Source: Verrucomicrobia subdivision 3 bacterium UBA7542
GTDB taxonomy: Bacteria > Verrucomicrobiota > Verrucomicrobiia > Limisphaerales > UBA11358
Direction: 5' to 3'
Assembly: GCA_002479245.1 (NCBI GenBank)
Contig: DLMG01000109.1
Coordinates: 1-11,483, forward strand
DNA: 11,483 nt
The position numbers and the translations under genes are program-made. Within the stretch, counting starts at the first letter, position 1, and the number at the start of each line of letters is the position of its first letter. Positions 6,214 through 11,483 of the stretch are shown here, piece by piece. The notes beneath the pieces were generated by a model. It had not been told where the DNA came from, made no database searches, and was given only the letters and a program-made list of their open reading frames with translations.

Positions 6214-6403
6214 TCCGTTTTGCCGAGTCGGCGGATGGCGTTGAGCACGTCCAGCGTCCAGCCCCGAACTCCGATAGACATCGCGAGCAGGCGCTTTCAG
6301 GGTTTGACCCGCTCGAATTTTTCGCGGACTTCGGCTGCGCCCCTGGTTTTAGCAGAAGAAATCTCGGGCTTGTTTTCTCCCCAAAATCCGATAACTTTTA
6401 CCC

Positions 6404-6667
6404 GTGGCGTTTCCGCTCACCGCTTACATTGAAGCCGCTCTGGAACTGGCCCGTTACGACAAGCTGGAAGACGGCTCGTTTGCGGGCGAAATCCCCAAGC
6501 TCAAAGGCGTGGCTGCATTCGGTCAATCGCTCCGCGAATGCGAAAGCGAACTGCGCTCGACGCTTGAGGCTTGGATTCTTGTCGGGTTAAGACTGGGGCA
6601 CAAACTGCCGGTGTTGGCCGGCATTGATTTGAACAAGGTCCAAAACAGCCGGGTGGCGACCACTTAG
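6404..6667 (+). CDS. hicB: HicB-family antitoxin
   Basis: 87 residues starting at GTG 6404 (AFPLTAYIEAALELARYDKL). The pattern of a HicB partial RNase H-like fold is clear: LEDGSFAGEIPKLKGVAAFG, then LRECESELRSTLEAW and LGHKLPVLAGIDLN. HicB proteins neutralise the HicA mRNA interferase and often repress their own operon. Length is normal for this small HicB group, which has no separate C-terminal DNA-binding domain. The start is doubtful: no Shine-Dalgarno precedes the GTG, and relic 3 runs right up to it, so the original promoter may be lost. The toxin gene that follows is broken, so this antitoxin has no working partner here. Confidence 0.8.
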   Translation: MAFPLTAYIEAALELARYDKLEDGSFAGEIPKLKGVAAFGQSLRECESELRSTLEAWILVGLRLGHKLPVLAGIDLNKVQNSRVATT

Positions 6668-6788
6668 AACGGCGCGACTTCATCCGGAAACTCCGCGCAC
6701 TGGGCTTCGACGGCCCAAATTCCGGCACCCGCCACCAGTTCATGGTCTTAGGCCAGCATCGTCAGACCGTCCCCACCAATTCCGAATG
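6640..6788 (+). pseudogene. hicA: HicA toxin fragment, truncated at both ends
   Basis: Directly after hicB, in another frame, the sequence reads ERRDFIRKLRALGFDGPNSG then TRHQFMVLGQHRQTVPTNSE. This is the first half of a HicA mRNA interferase, including the catalytic histidine in SGTRHQFM. No ATG, GTG or TTG opens the frame after the in-frame TGA at 6625. The second half of HicA (the part starting YSVPQ in relatives) is missing. The frame runs on at 6789 into the antisense of the PEP-CTERM gene. About 40 of some 80 residues remain, so no toxin activity is expected. Confidence 0.82.
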
Positions 6789-6906
6789 CTACGCGCCACT
6801 ACTCTTGCGCAGCGGCCGACGGATACTCGCTGCGAATGGCAGCAGCAGCAGTCCGCCCGCAAGCATCGTGAATGTGGATGGCTCCGGGACGGCGGCGGCG
6901 GCGACC
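6789..6906 (-). repeat. Shared PEP-CTERM tail module, copy 1
   Basis: The last 118 bases of gene B match 7711-7833 of gene A at about 90% in DNA, starting exactly at the TAG stop codons. Outside this block the two genes show no evident similarity. A CAG-type triplet run (6839-6850) is one unit shorter than in gene A. Confidence 0.88.
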
Positions 6907-7640
6907 TCAGCGCCAATCAATGCCGTCATGCTATTGGCAGTAAGGCCTCCGACAGCATAGGCCAGTGTGTCACCCGCACTGAGAAGAAACGGCCCGGATC
7001 CAAGCGGGACATCGCTTGTTGGCCCAAAACCAACCACGCTGCCACTGTCTACCACAACATTGTTCTCCAACAAATACACACTGCTCACTGTGGTGGCTGT
7101 ATCAATCCCCTCGAATATGCCATGAAACGTATAGATTCCGTTTACTGGAGCGGTGAACTGCACCATGGCGTACTCATCGTTGGGACCGGCATTCATCGCC
7201 AGCATGCCTGGATCGAATTGCGAGATTTCCGACCCACTGGTCGTTACGGTTTGGATAGCTGCTGTTCCGTTATAGAAGACACCCATGAAGTTACCTAACG
7301 GTGGAGACTGCCAGGAATCAATGGCTGGACCTGGCAATGAGGGGATTGGAACAGGGGCGAGCAATAGATTAAAAGCGGAGCCGAGTGGAACGGATTCAAA
7401 GCCGTAGCTCCAAATGCCGTTGGGATTGATGGTTGGCGAGAACATCAACGACGGATCATACTGGGCCGAGGCCAGCCGCGCTGTGCCGACTACCAAGGCC
7501 ACAAGTGCTGCGATGGTGCTGGTATTTCTGATGGGAATTTGCCCTTTGACGCGCCGCCCTTTAATTGATGTTGCGCGGCTGAACAGCGATAACGCTGCCA
7601 CCGAATACGAAACCAATGTGGTCTTACAACAGGTTTTCAT
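6789..7640 (-). CDS. PEP-CTERM sorted exported protein B
   Basis: 283 residues. The C-terminus is a textbook PEP-CTERM signal (251-283): VPEPST, a hydrophobic stretch, then a basic end RRPLRK. Such proteins are exported and processed by an exosortase of the EpsH/XrtA type, which is not encoded here. The ATG at 7640 has AAGGA five bases upstream on the minus strand (AAGGACCCAAATG), supporting that start. A better signal peptide, however, begins near residue 35 (IPIRNTSTIAALVALVVGTA, cleavage after ASA-59), so a GTG at residue 31 is possible. The body, opening DPSLMFSPTINPNGIWSYGF, looks like an all-beta domain seen in other PEP-CTERM proteins (…NPNGVWSYG…). No catalytic residues are apparent. 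It lies 70 bases downstream of paralogue-tailed gene A, probably in the same transcript. Its stop codon is the point where hicA breaks off. Confidence 0.85.
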   Translation of the reverse strand: MKTCCKTTLVSYSVAALSLFSRATSIKGRRVKGQIPIRNTSTIAALVALVVGTARLASAQYDPSLMFSPTINPNGIWSYGFESVPLGSAFNLLLAPVPIPSLPGPAIDSWQSPPLGNFMGVFYNGTAAIQTVTTSGSEISQFDPGMLAMNAGPNDEYAMVQFTAPVNGIYTFHGIFEGIDTATTVSSVYLLENNVVVDSGSVVGFGPTSDVPLGSGPFLLSAGDTLAYAVGGLTANSMTALIGAEVAAAAVPEPSTFTMLAGGLLLLPFAASIRRPLRKSSGA

Positions 7641-7710
7641 TTGGGTCCTTATGTTATGGGTTCGCGAGTTGCATTATCAAATTCGCTTTTGGCATTGATT
7701 CGCTGAAAGG

Positions 7711-7833
7711 CTACGCGCCACTACTCTTGCGCAGCAGCCGGCGGGTTCTCGCTGCGAATGGCAGCAGCAGCAGCAGTCCGCCCACAAGCATCGTGAATGT
7801 GGATGGCTCCGGGACGGCAGCAGCGGCAACGTC
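7711..7833 (-). repeat. Shared PEP-CTERM tail module, copy 2
   Basis: Partner of 6789-6906. The extra triplet in the GCAGCAG run adds one leucine to the membrane stretch (five against four). Confidence 0.88.
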
Positions 7834-8547
7834 TTGGAGGGTCGTACCGACTCGGATCTCGTCGAGCTCCTCTCCAGCATTGCTTTGGTAGTAGAACTGC
7901 TGCAACTGCAACGCCGACCCCGGGAGCAGGAGCGAAGCGGTCGGTGGACCGAGCACGGCGCCGGGATCCACGAAGAGGTTGACAAGGGTACCGCCCGCGT
8001 TCCACTGAGCCAGTTGTAGCACGAAGAAATCCACGTTCCCGACGCCGGCAGAGAACCCGGCCGGCAGGCCGTTTAGAGTGATTGCGCCGCCTGGAACCTT
8101 GTCCACGGCGATGTCCGGGAGGGACGGGCTCGTTGGCTGGAGCTCGACGGACGCGCTGGGGACGGCTCCGATTGCAGTCAGTTCCTGGAAGCTGATCCAG
8201 AGATCACTCCCGGCGTTGCTGAGCGGTGTGAGGAAGGGGCGGGACGCTGACCCCAGCCCACCCCCGTTCAGGAGCGCTTCACCAGTTGACGGCAGCGCTG
8301 TCGGGTAACTCAGCGTCGGTGGTTGACCGACCATCGCGCCGCTGATTTGCGTCCAAGGCCCGCCCCAGCCGGTCCCCAGGGCCATGGTCGGCAGCGGTTG
8401 ATTCACCGCGTAATTGAAGCCCTCGTACGCGAGTATGCTCGCCGCGGTTTCGCGTGCCGGTCCTATCGCAAAGCAGAGTGCGAGCGCAGCCGCCAGGCGA
8501 TACGGCGAGGTACGGCGAGCCGTGTGGAATATGGAGTTTTTTTTCAT
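7711..8547 (-). CDS. PEP-CTERM sorted exported protein A
   Basis: 278 residues from the ATG at 8547. I chose this start because it opens a proper signal peptide (MKKNSIFHTARRTSPYRLAA then ALALCFAIGPARETAASI). The frame stays open for another 92 codons upstream, but that part has no signal peptide. The mature start ILAYEGFNYAVNQPLP is the usual opening of a concanavalin A-like beta-sandwich in Verrucomicrobia and Planctomycetes surface proteins. Residues 245-278 are the PEP-CTERM signal (VPEPST, LVGGLLLLLPF, RTRRLLRK). The protein is therefore exported and probably held at the envelope or in extracellular polysaccharide after exosortase processing. No Shine-Dalgarno is evident. Gene B follows 70 bases later. 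The ligand is unknown. Confidence 0.85.
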   Translation of the reverse strand: MKKNSIFHTARRTSPYRLAAALALCFAIGPARETAASILAYEGFNYAVNQPLPTMALGTGWGGPWTQISGAMVGQPPTLSYPTALPSTGEALLNGGGLGSASRPFLTPLSNAGSDLWISFQELTAIGAVPSASVELQPTSPSLPDIAVDKVPGGAITLNGLPAGFSAGVGNVDFFVLQLAQWNAGGTLVNLFVDPGAVLGPPTASLLLPGSALQLQQFYYQSNAGEELDEIRVGTTLQDVAAAAVPEPSTFTMLVGGLLLLLPFAARTRRLLRKSSGA

Positions 8548-8713
8548 ATAGGGTATCTGGTTTAAAGCCGGATTTTGCATTGGCCAGAATTCGTCAGCCA
8601 ATTGTTGCTCATGGTTGTTTGCATCTGAGTGACAAACGGTTTTCCAAAACTCGAACGGCCGGGACAACCCCGGCAGCTTCCCGAACAGTTCCTTATCCAT
8701 CCGGTTAACGACG

Positions 8714-8742
8714 CTTATACGCCGACTTTCCATTCCCGTCAA
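8714..8742 (-). promoter_or_regulatory. Sigma-70-type promoter for the PEP-CTERM pair
   Basis: On the minus strand TTGACG (8742-8737), a 17-base spacer and TATAAG (8719-8714). Each box has one mismatch to consensus. Transcription would start near 8706 and leave a leader of about 160 nt before gene A. The leader contains the stem-loop GCCGGG/CCCGGC (8658-8674). Confidence 0.6.
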
Positions 8743-8803
8743 TAAAAAGTTATTCACATCCCAACGACAAGGCGCTCGCTGTTGCGAATGTGGTTGGTAG
8801 AAT

Positions 8804-9236
8804 ATCCGGATGCAACGGCTCAAGTTCGCGGGTGAAGGCGTAGGCGTCGGCGGTTGTAAATGTATTGGTAGGGACGGCTGGCCCCAGCCGTCCGCGGACG
8901 CCTCGGCGAAGCGTCCCTACCTCGCAAAGCCGTCGTACGATATTGAGCACGTCCAGGGTCCAACCGCGTTGGGTGACGGAAATGTCTTTCAATGGTTTAA
9001 CGCGGCGGAATTGTGCGCGCACTTCTTCTGGCGGAACGATGACCGTCCGCGTGTGACGAGCGGCAAGTGACGAGTGACACGAAAAACCTGGCCTGTTCCA
9101 CGCTTTGCAACTGTCGTGACAACGGGGATACGGGCTTCGACGGAGACCCGGGCTTGCCGCGGCGCAACTTCATGAAGGCGGGTCAGGGTGATGTTGCAGC
9201 GTGTGCGGCTGATGCGGCAAGTCTGTTGCGGCGCAA
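8804..9236 (-). pseudogene. DpnI-like relic 4
   Basis: The minus strand reads CNITLTR, an insert, VEARIPVVT, an insert (about 9049-9113), then QFRRVKPLKDISVTQRGWTL and DVLNIVRRL, an in-frame insert (8864-8925), and FTTADAYAFTRELEPLHPD. It then breaks at 8804, at the codon where relics 1 and 3 carry their first hairpin pair. The final helix and wing (KIRQQLQ... onward) are missing, replaced by unrelated sequence with a stop near 8757. The upstream edge near CNI is degraded and approximate. No catalytic residues are present. Confidence 0.8.
8864..8925. repeat. Nested-palindrome insert in relic 4
   Basis: GGACGGCTGG (8872-8881) and CCAGCCGTCC (8884-8893) form a perfect 10-bp stem with a 2-base loop. 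GGACGC/GCGTCC (8896-8916) form a second. The outer GTAGGGACG/CGTCCCTAC (8868-8876 with 8912-8920) bracket both. It sits in frame between IVRRL and FTTADAY. Confidence 0.8.
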
Positions 9237-9288
9237 TCCCTCAACGGCATACGAATGAGCAGCGTTCCGACCTGTTAAACAGTTCTTC

Positions 9289-9316
9289 TTGACATTATTA
9301 TTCAAAATGGTAATGT
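9289..9316 (+). promoter_or_regulatory. Candidate promoter of the GloVer-repeat gene
   Basis: A perfect TTGACA (9289-9294), a 16-base spacer and TAATGT (9311-9316). The -10 box is weak. The leader would be about 115 nt. Between them lies AT-rich sequence unlike the surrounding repeats. Confidence 0.45.
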
Positions 9317-9430
9317 TGAGCCCGTCGGCTTTGCTCACCATTCCCGGCTGGAGTTTCGGCCAGGGCTTCTGGGTGAGCCTGATTCAGCCAACGTATTGAT
9401 TTCCGCCGAAACGGAATCATTGCAAAAAGA

Positions 9431-9435
9431 AAGGA
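9431..9435 (+). promoter_or_regulatory. Shine-Dalgarno of the GloVer-repeat gene
   Basis: AAAGGA ends three bases before the ATG at 9439, in AAAGAAAGGACTTATG. It supports this start together with the signal peptide. Confidence 0.75.
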
Positions 9436-9438
9436 CTT

Positions 9439-10863
9439 ATGAACACGCGTGCCCTGAAAATTCTCGCTGTCAATCTGGGTCTGTGCGCTGCCGCCGGCAA
9501 CCTGGTCGCGCAGGTCATTGAGACGCCTCTTTACTCGTTTGGCGGCTCCCCCGATGGGTACCAACCGCGTGGCGTGCTGGTACAGGGCAGCGACGGCAAT
9601 TTCTACGGGACCACCCTGTACGGCGGGACGGGCGGCGGCACCGTGTATCGGATCAGTCCCGACGGCAGCTTCACGAATTTTTACTCGTTTCCCGGTTATG
9701 ACGACGATGGAGATACTCCAGCTGCCGGGCTGGTGCTGGGCAGCGATGGCAATTTCTATGGGACGGACAGTTACGGCGGGTTGAACACATACGACAACTG
9801 GGGCACCGTGTTTAAGATCAGTACCAACGGTATCGAAGCGACTGTTTGCTCGTTTGGAAACAGCCCCTACGATGGGATGAATCCAAATGCCGGGCTGGTG
9901 CTGGGCAGCGACGGCAATCTCTACGGCACGACTTACCAAGGCGGGTCGAACAGTGTGGGCACCGTATTTCGGGTCAGTCTCGACGGCATCAGAACGAATC
10001 TTTACTCGTTTGGCAGCCACCCTTACGATGGGGCTATTCCATCGTATGCTCCGCTGGTGCAGGGCAATGACGGCAATTTCTACGGCACGACCATTTACGG
10101 TGGCACGAACGAGGCCGGCACCGTGTTCCGGATCAGTCCCAGTGGCAACGAAACGGTTCTTTACTCGTTTGGCGGCTACCCCACTGATGGGGCCAATCCC
10201 GAGGCCGGGCTGGCGCTGGGCAGCGATGGCAATTTCTATGGGACGACCGAGACGGGTGGGGTGGCGCCGAACGACGGAGGCACCATATTTCGGATTAGTC
10301 CCGGCGGCAGCTACACGGTTCTTTACTCGTTTGGCACCTACTCAGACTACGATGGGGTCAATCCATGGGCCGGGCTGGTGCAGGGCAGCGACGGCAATTT
10401 CTACGGGACGACCTTTCACGGTGGGACGAACTACCAAGGCACCATATTTCGGATTAGTCCCGGCGGCAGTTACACGAATTTTTACTCGTTTGTTGGCTAT
10501 CCCACTGATGGTGGCTATCCAGATACCGGAAATGGCTTGGTGCAGGGCAGCGACGGCAATTTTTACGGGACGACTGCCGAAGGCGGGACGAACGACGCCG
10601 GCATGGTGTTCAAACTGACTGTTTCCCTCAACCTTCCCGCCAATCGAATCAGCGCCATCCAGGTTGCAGGCGCGAATGTTCTCGTCACCATCCCGTCAGT
10701 AGCCGGTGAGACGTATCAGCTCCAGGATCGGGCCTCGCTGACGACTGGCGCGTGGGCTGATGTTGCCGGACAAGTGATCAGCATCGGCGGCCTGCTGACA
10801 GTGACCAACTTTGGCGGGTTCTCGCAGCCACAGCAGTTTTACCGATTCGCGATCACACCGTAA
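9439..10863 (+). CDS. Exported GloVer tandem-repeat protein
   Basis: 474 residues. A signal peptide covers 1-25 (basic start, ILAVNLGLCAAAGNLVAQ). Residues 29-395 are seven tandem repeats of 51-55 residues, each with YSFG..P.DG..P.AGLVQGSDGNFYGTT, YGGT, then GT(V/I)(F/Y)(R/K)IS..G. The GSDGN codons begin at 9586, 9739, 9904, 10063, 10219, 10384 and 10546. This is the 'choice-of-anchor tandem repeat GloVer-containing' family, named for Gloeobacter and Verrucomicrobia, and probably a beta-propeller-like surface protein. Residues 400-474 are a C-terminal domain (ETYQLQDRASLTTGAWADVA ... QQFYRFAITP) shared with the protein at 4743-5543; it takes the place of an anchor here. The repeats are similar in DNA as well, which suggests recent unit exchange. 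Function is unknown; an exported adhesive or binding role is inference. Confidence 0.9.
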   Translation: MNTRALKILAVNLGLCAAAGNLVAQVIETPLYSFGGSPDGYQPRGVLVQGSDGNFYGTTLYGGTGGGTVYRISPDGSFTNFYSFPGYDDDGDTPAAGLVLGSDGNFYGTDSYGGLNTYDNWGTVFKISTNGIEATVCSFGNSPYDGMNPNAGLVLGSDGNLYGTTYQGGSNSVGTVFRVSLDGIRTNLYSFGSHPYDGAIPSYAPLVQGNDGNFYGTTIYGGTNEAGTVFRISPSGNETVLYSFGGYPTDGANPEAGLALGSDGNFYGTTETGGVAPNDGGTIFRISPGGSYTVLYSFGTYSDYDGVNPWAGLVQGSDGNFYGTTFHGGTNYQGTIFRISPGGSYTNFYSFVGYPTDGGYPDTGNGLVQGSDGNFYGTTAEGGTNDAGMVFKLTVSLNLPANRISAIQVAGANVLVTIPSVAGETYQLQDRASLTTGAWADVAGQVISIGGLLTVTNFGGFSQPQQFYRFAITP

Positions 10864-10887
10864 AAACCACTCCCGCTTTGGCCTTGG

Positions 10888-10902
10888 GCCCGCGCCGCGG
10901 GC
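10888..10902 (+). terminator. Weak stem-loop after the GloVer gene
   Basis: GCCCGC/GCGGGC with a 3-base loop, 25 bases after the stop codon. No T-run follows, so an intrinsic terminator is doubtful. It also marks the edge of relic 5. Confidence 0.3.
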
Positions 10903-10926
10903 ATGAATGCTTATGTCTTTCAACAG

Positions 10927-10948
10927 CCTGCCCCGAAATCTTTCGGGG
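10927..10948 (-). repeat. Hairpin element H2, copy 2
   Basis: CCCCGAAA (10931-10938) and TTTCGGGG (10941-10948) around a TC centre, with the tail CAGG on the minus strand. It sits at the same codon position as 2311-2332 in relic 1, with one base changed in the centre. Confidence 0.8.
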
Positions 10949-11002
10949 GTTTGATGCGCTTGAATCGCTCGCGGACTTTTTCCGGCGGGGTGATCAATGT
11001 GG

Positions 11003-11073
11003 CACAGGCTTCCAGCCTGTGTTCTCCCTGTGCGGCGTCGGTTTCGGAAACAGCAACAGGCAGGATGCCTGTT
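11003..11073. repeat. Pair of ACAGGC hairpins in relic 5
   Basis: CACAGGCT-TCC-AGCCTGTG (11003-11021) and AACAGGCA-GGA-TGCCTGTT (11055-11073) are perfect 8-bp stem-loops of the same design, 33 bases apart. The block beyond the second one (CCTGTTCCACGCTTTGCAAC, continuing TGTCGTGAC) also occurs in relic 4 at about 9093-9120. The pair lies in frame after the codons for AVVTT. Confidence 0.8.
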
Positions 11074-11104
11074 CCACGCTTTGCAACTGTCGTGACGACA
11101 GCAC

Positions 11105-11273
11105 TTGAGCCGTTTGGGAAACGGCGAAAAGTTTGCTGGTCGCGAAAGCGACGAATCGTGAAGCAGGGAAAACCATTGGCAAGAGCGGGAGCTCCATTTG
11201 GGCGAAGCCAAAGGCCCGCGAGGGCCGGGCGAGCGGGCGCGAGCAAGTCCATTCCCGATGCGCGATTTCTGGC
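11105..11273 (+). repeat. Dispersed repeat R-B, copy 2
   Basis: It matches 2723-2956 at roughly 90% apart from the missing 60-base internal block. It directly borders the truncated end of relic 5 and is followed by R-C, the same order as at 2723-3148. Confidence 0.88.
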
Positions 11274-11299
11274 CCTTGAGTTGAAACCAAAAACCGTCT

Positions 11300-11458
11300 T
11301 GTCGCGCCGGCTTGCCGCGCCATAGCTCAGCGACGGCGGGAGCCCGCAAGGCGGGACGAAGACGGAAGCGCAGCGAAGACGGATCAGTTTTGGGGGACGA
11401 ACAACCTGCTTCAATACCGGTTTGTGTCAATACTCAGAACCGAGCCGTTTCCGTTTCC
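11300..11458 (+). repeat. Dispersed repeat R-C, copy at window end
   Basis: It matches 239-380 through GGGACGAAGACGGAAGCG, AGCGAAGACGGATCAGTTTT and CCGGTTTGTGTCAA. The terminal CCGTTTCCGTTTCC (11446-11459) is also found at 4619-4632. No gene is seen in 11105-11483. Confidence 0.82.
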
Positions 11459-11483
11459 AGACCCGCGCGTTGACTCATGGCAA

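Larger units (their letters stand above)
5857..6403 (-). pseudogene. DpnI-like relic 3
   Basis: The minus strand reads AAEVREKFERVKP, a small frameshifting insert, SIGVRGWTLDVLNAIRRLGK, an 84-base in-frame insert, FTTADAYAFTRELEKLHPDN, the first H1 hairpin pair with a stop, then IRQQLQVLRDAGLLLHVERG and TGA at 5857-5859. This is the same winged helix as relic 2. Upstream of AAEVREKF the reading (…FWGENKPEISSAKTRG) diverges from the family, and nothing of the catalytic domain remains. The relic ends against the GTG start of hicB at 6404, so it may have replaced that gene's own upstream region. Confidence 0.83.
10906..11104 (-). pseudogene. DpnI-like relic 5, linker fragment
   Basis: The minus strand reads AVVTT, a hairpin-pair insert, ITPPEKVRERFKRIKP, hairpin H2, then LLKDISI, and stops before RGWTLDV. 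It corresponds to the linker between the catalytic domain and winged helix in relics 2 and 4. Both sides are truncated: repeat R-B at 11105 and the spacer of the GloVer gene at 10905. Confidence 0.75.

Noticed and set aside
1814..6403. Relics as 5'-truncated retroposon copies with a fixed 3' end
   Set aside because: Relics 1, 2 and 3 all end at the same stop codon with ragged 5' ends, which fits. Relics 4 and 5 are truncated at the 3' side, there is no poly-A or fixed tail, and no reverse transcriptase is present.
6742..6960. Plus-strand frame continuing the hicA reading into 6789-6960
   Set aside because: Past 6788 it is the antisense of the PEP-CTERM tail module, which also occurs at 7711-7833 without hicA.
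9298..10020. A 240-codon minus-strand frame opposite the GloVer gene
   Set aside because: It mirrors the GloVer repeats in antisense, shows no family resemblance and lacks a ribosome site. The plus-strand gene explains the open frame.
1..11483. tRNA, rRNA or a classical insertion sequence
   Set aside because: No cloverleaf, rRNA signature or transposase motif was seen on either strand when reading through. A tRNAscan or Rfam run would be needed for certainty.

Overview
The window looks like Verrucomicrobiota DNA, probably from the Pedosphaera/Limisphaera side of the phylum. The evidence is two PEP-CTERM-tailed exported proteins, a 'GloVer' tandem-repeat exported protein, C-terminal 'TYQ(V/L)Q...W...FY(Q/R)(V/F)' domains typical of that phylum, a DUF4190 protein, and intergenic spaces packed with GC-rich palindromic repeats. 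This is family recognition from memory; no search was run.

Layout. 1-403: repeat-filled spacer. 404-1537 (-): exported TPR protein. 1538-1813: its leader. 1814-2647 (-): a broken DpnI-like restriction gene (relic 1). 2652-3148: repeats. 3211-4155 (+): zinc-ribbon/DUF4190 membrane protein. 4267-4592 (-): DpnI-like relic 2. 4743-5543 (-): exported carbohydrate-binding-like protein. 5857-6403 (-): relic 3. 6404-6788 (+): a hicB antitoxin gene followed by a beheaded and truncated hicA. 6789-7640 and 7711-8547 (-): two PEP-CTERM proteins in tandem, behind a good promoter at 8714-8742. 8804-9236 (-): relic 4. 9439-10863 (+): GloVer-repeat protein. 10906-11104 (-): relic 5. 11105-11458: a second copy of the composite repeat seen at 2723-3148.

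The intact genes encode mostly exported or envelope proteins and do not form an obvious pathway. The unusual content lies between them. Five fragments of a DpnI-type (Dam-replacing, methyl-directed) endonuclease gene lie on the minus strand, about one per intergenic space. Relic 1 is the longest: it keeps much of the domain preceding the winged helix and nearly all of the winged helix, but not the catalytic residues. Every relic except number 2 is riddled with small palindromic inserts. Three unrelated inserts sit in frame at the same winged-helix loop in relics 1, 3 and 4. Paired hairpins of one family (minus-strand core CCCCGTAAA...ACACGGGGCAGG) sit twice after the pentamer GATAA in relics 1 and 3. 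A related hairpin (CCCCGAAA..TTTCGGGGCAGG) sits at the same codon in relics 1 and 5. This resembles the in-frame palindromic elements of Rickettsia or REP/REPIN systems. No transposase for them is encoded here.
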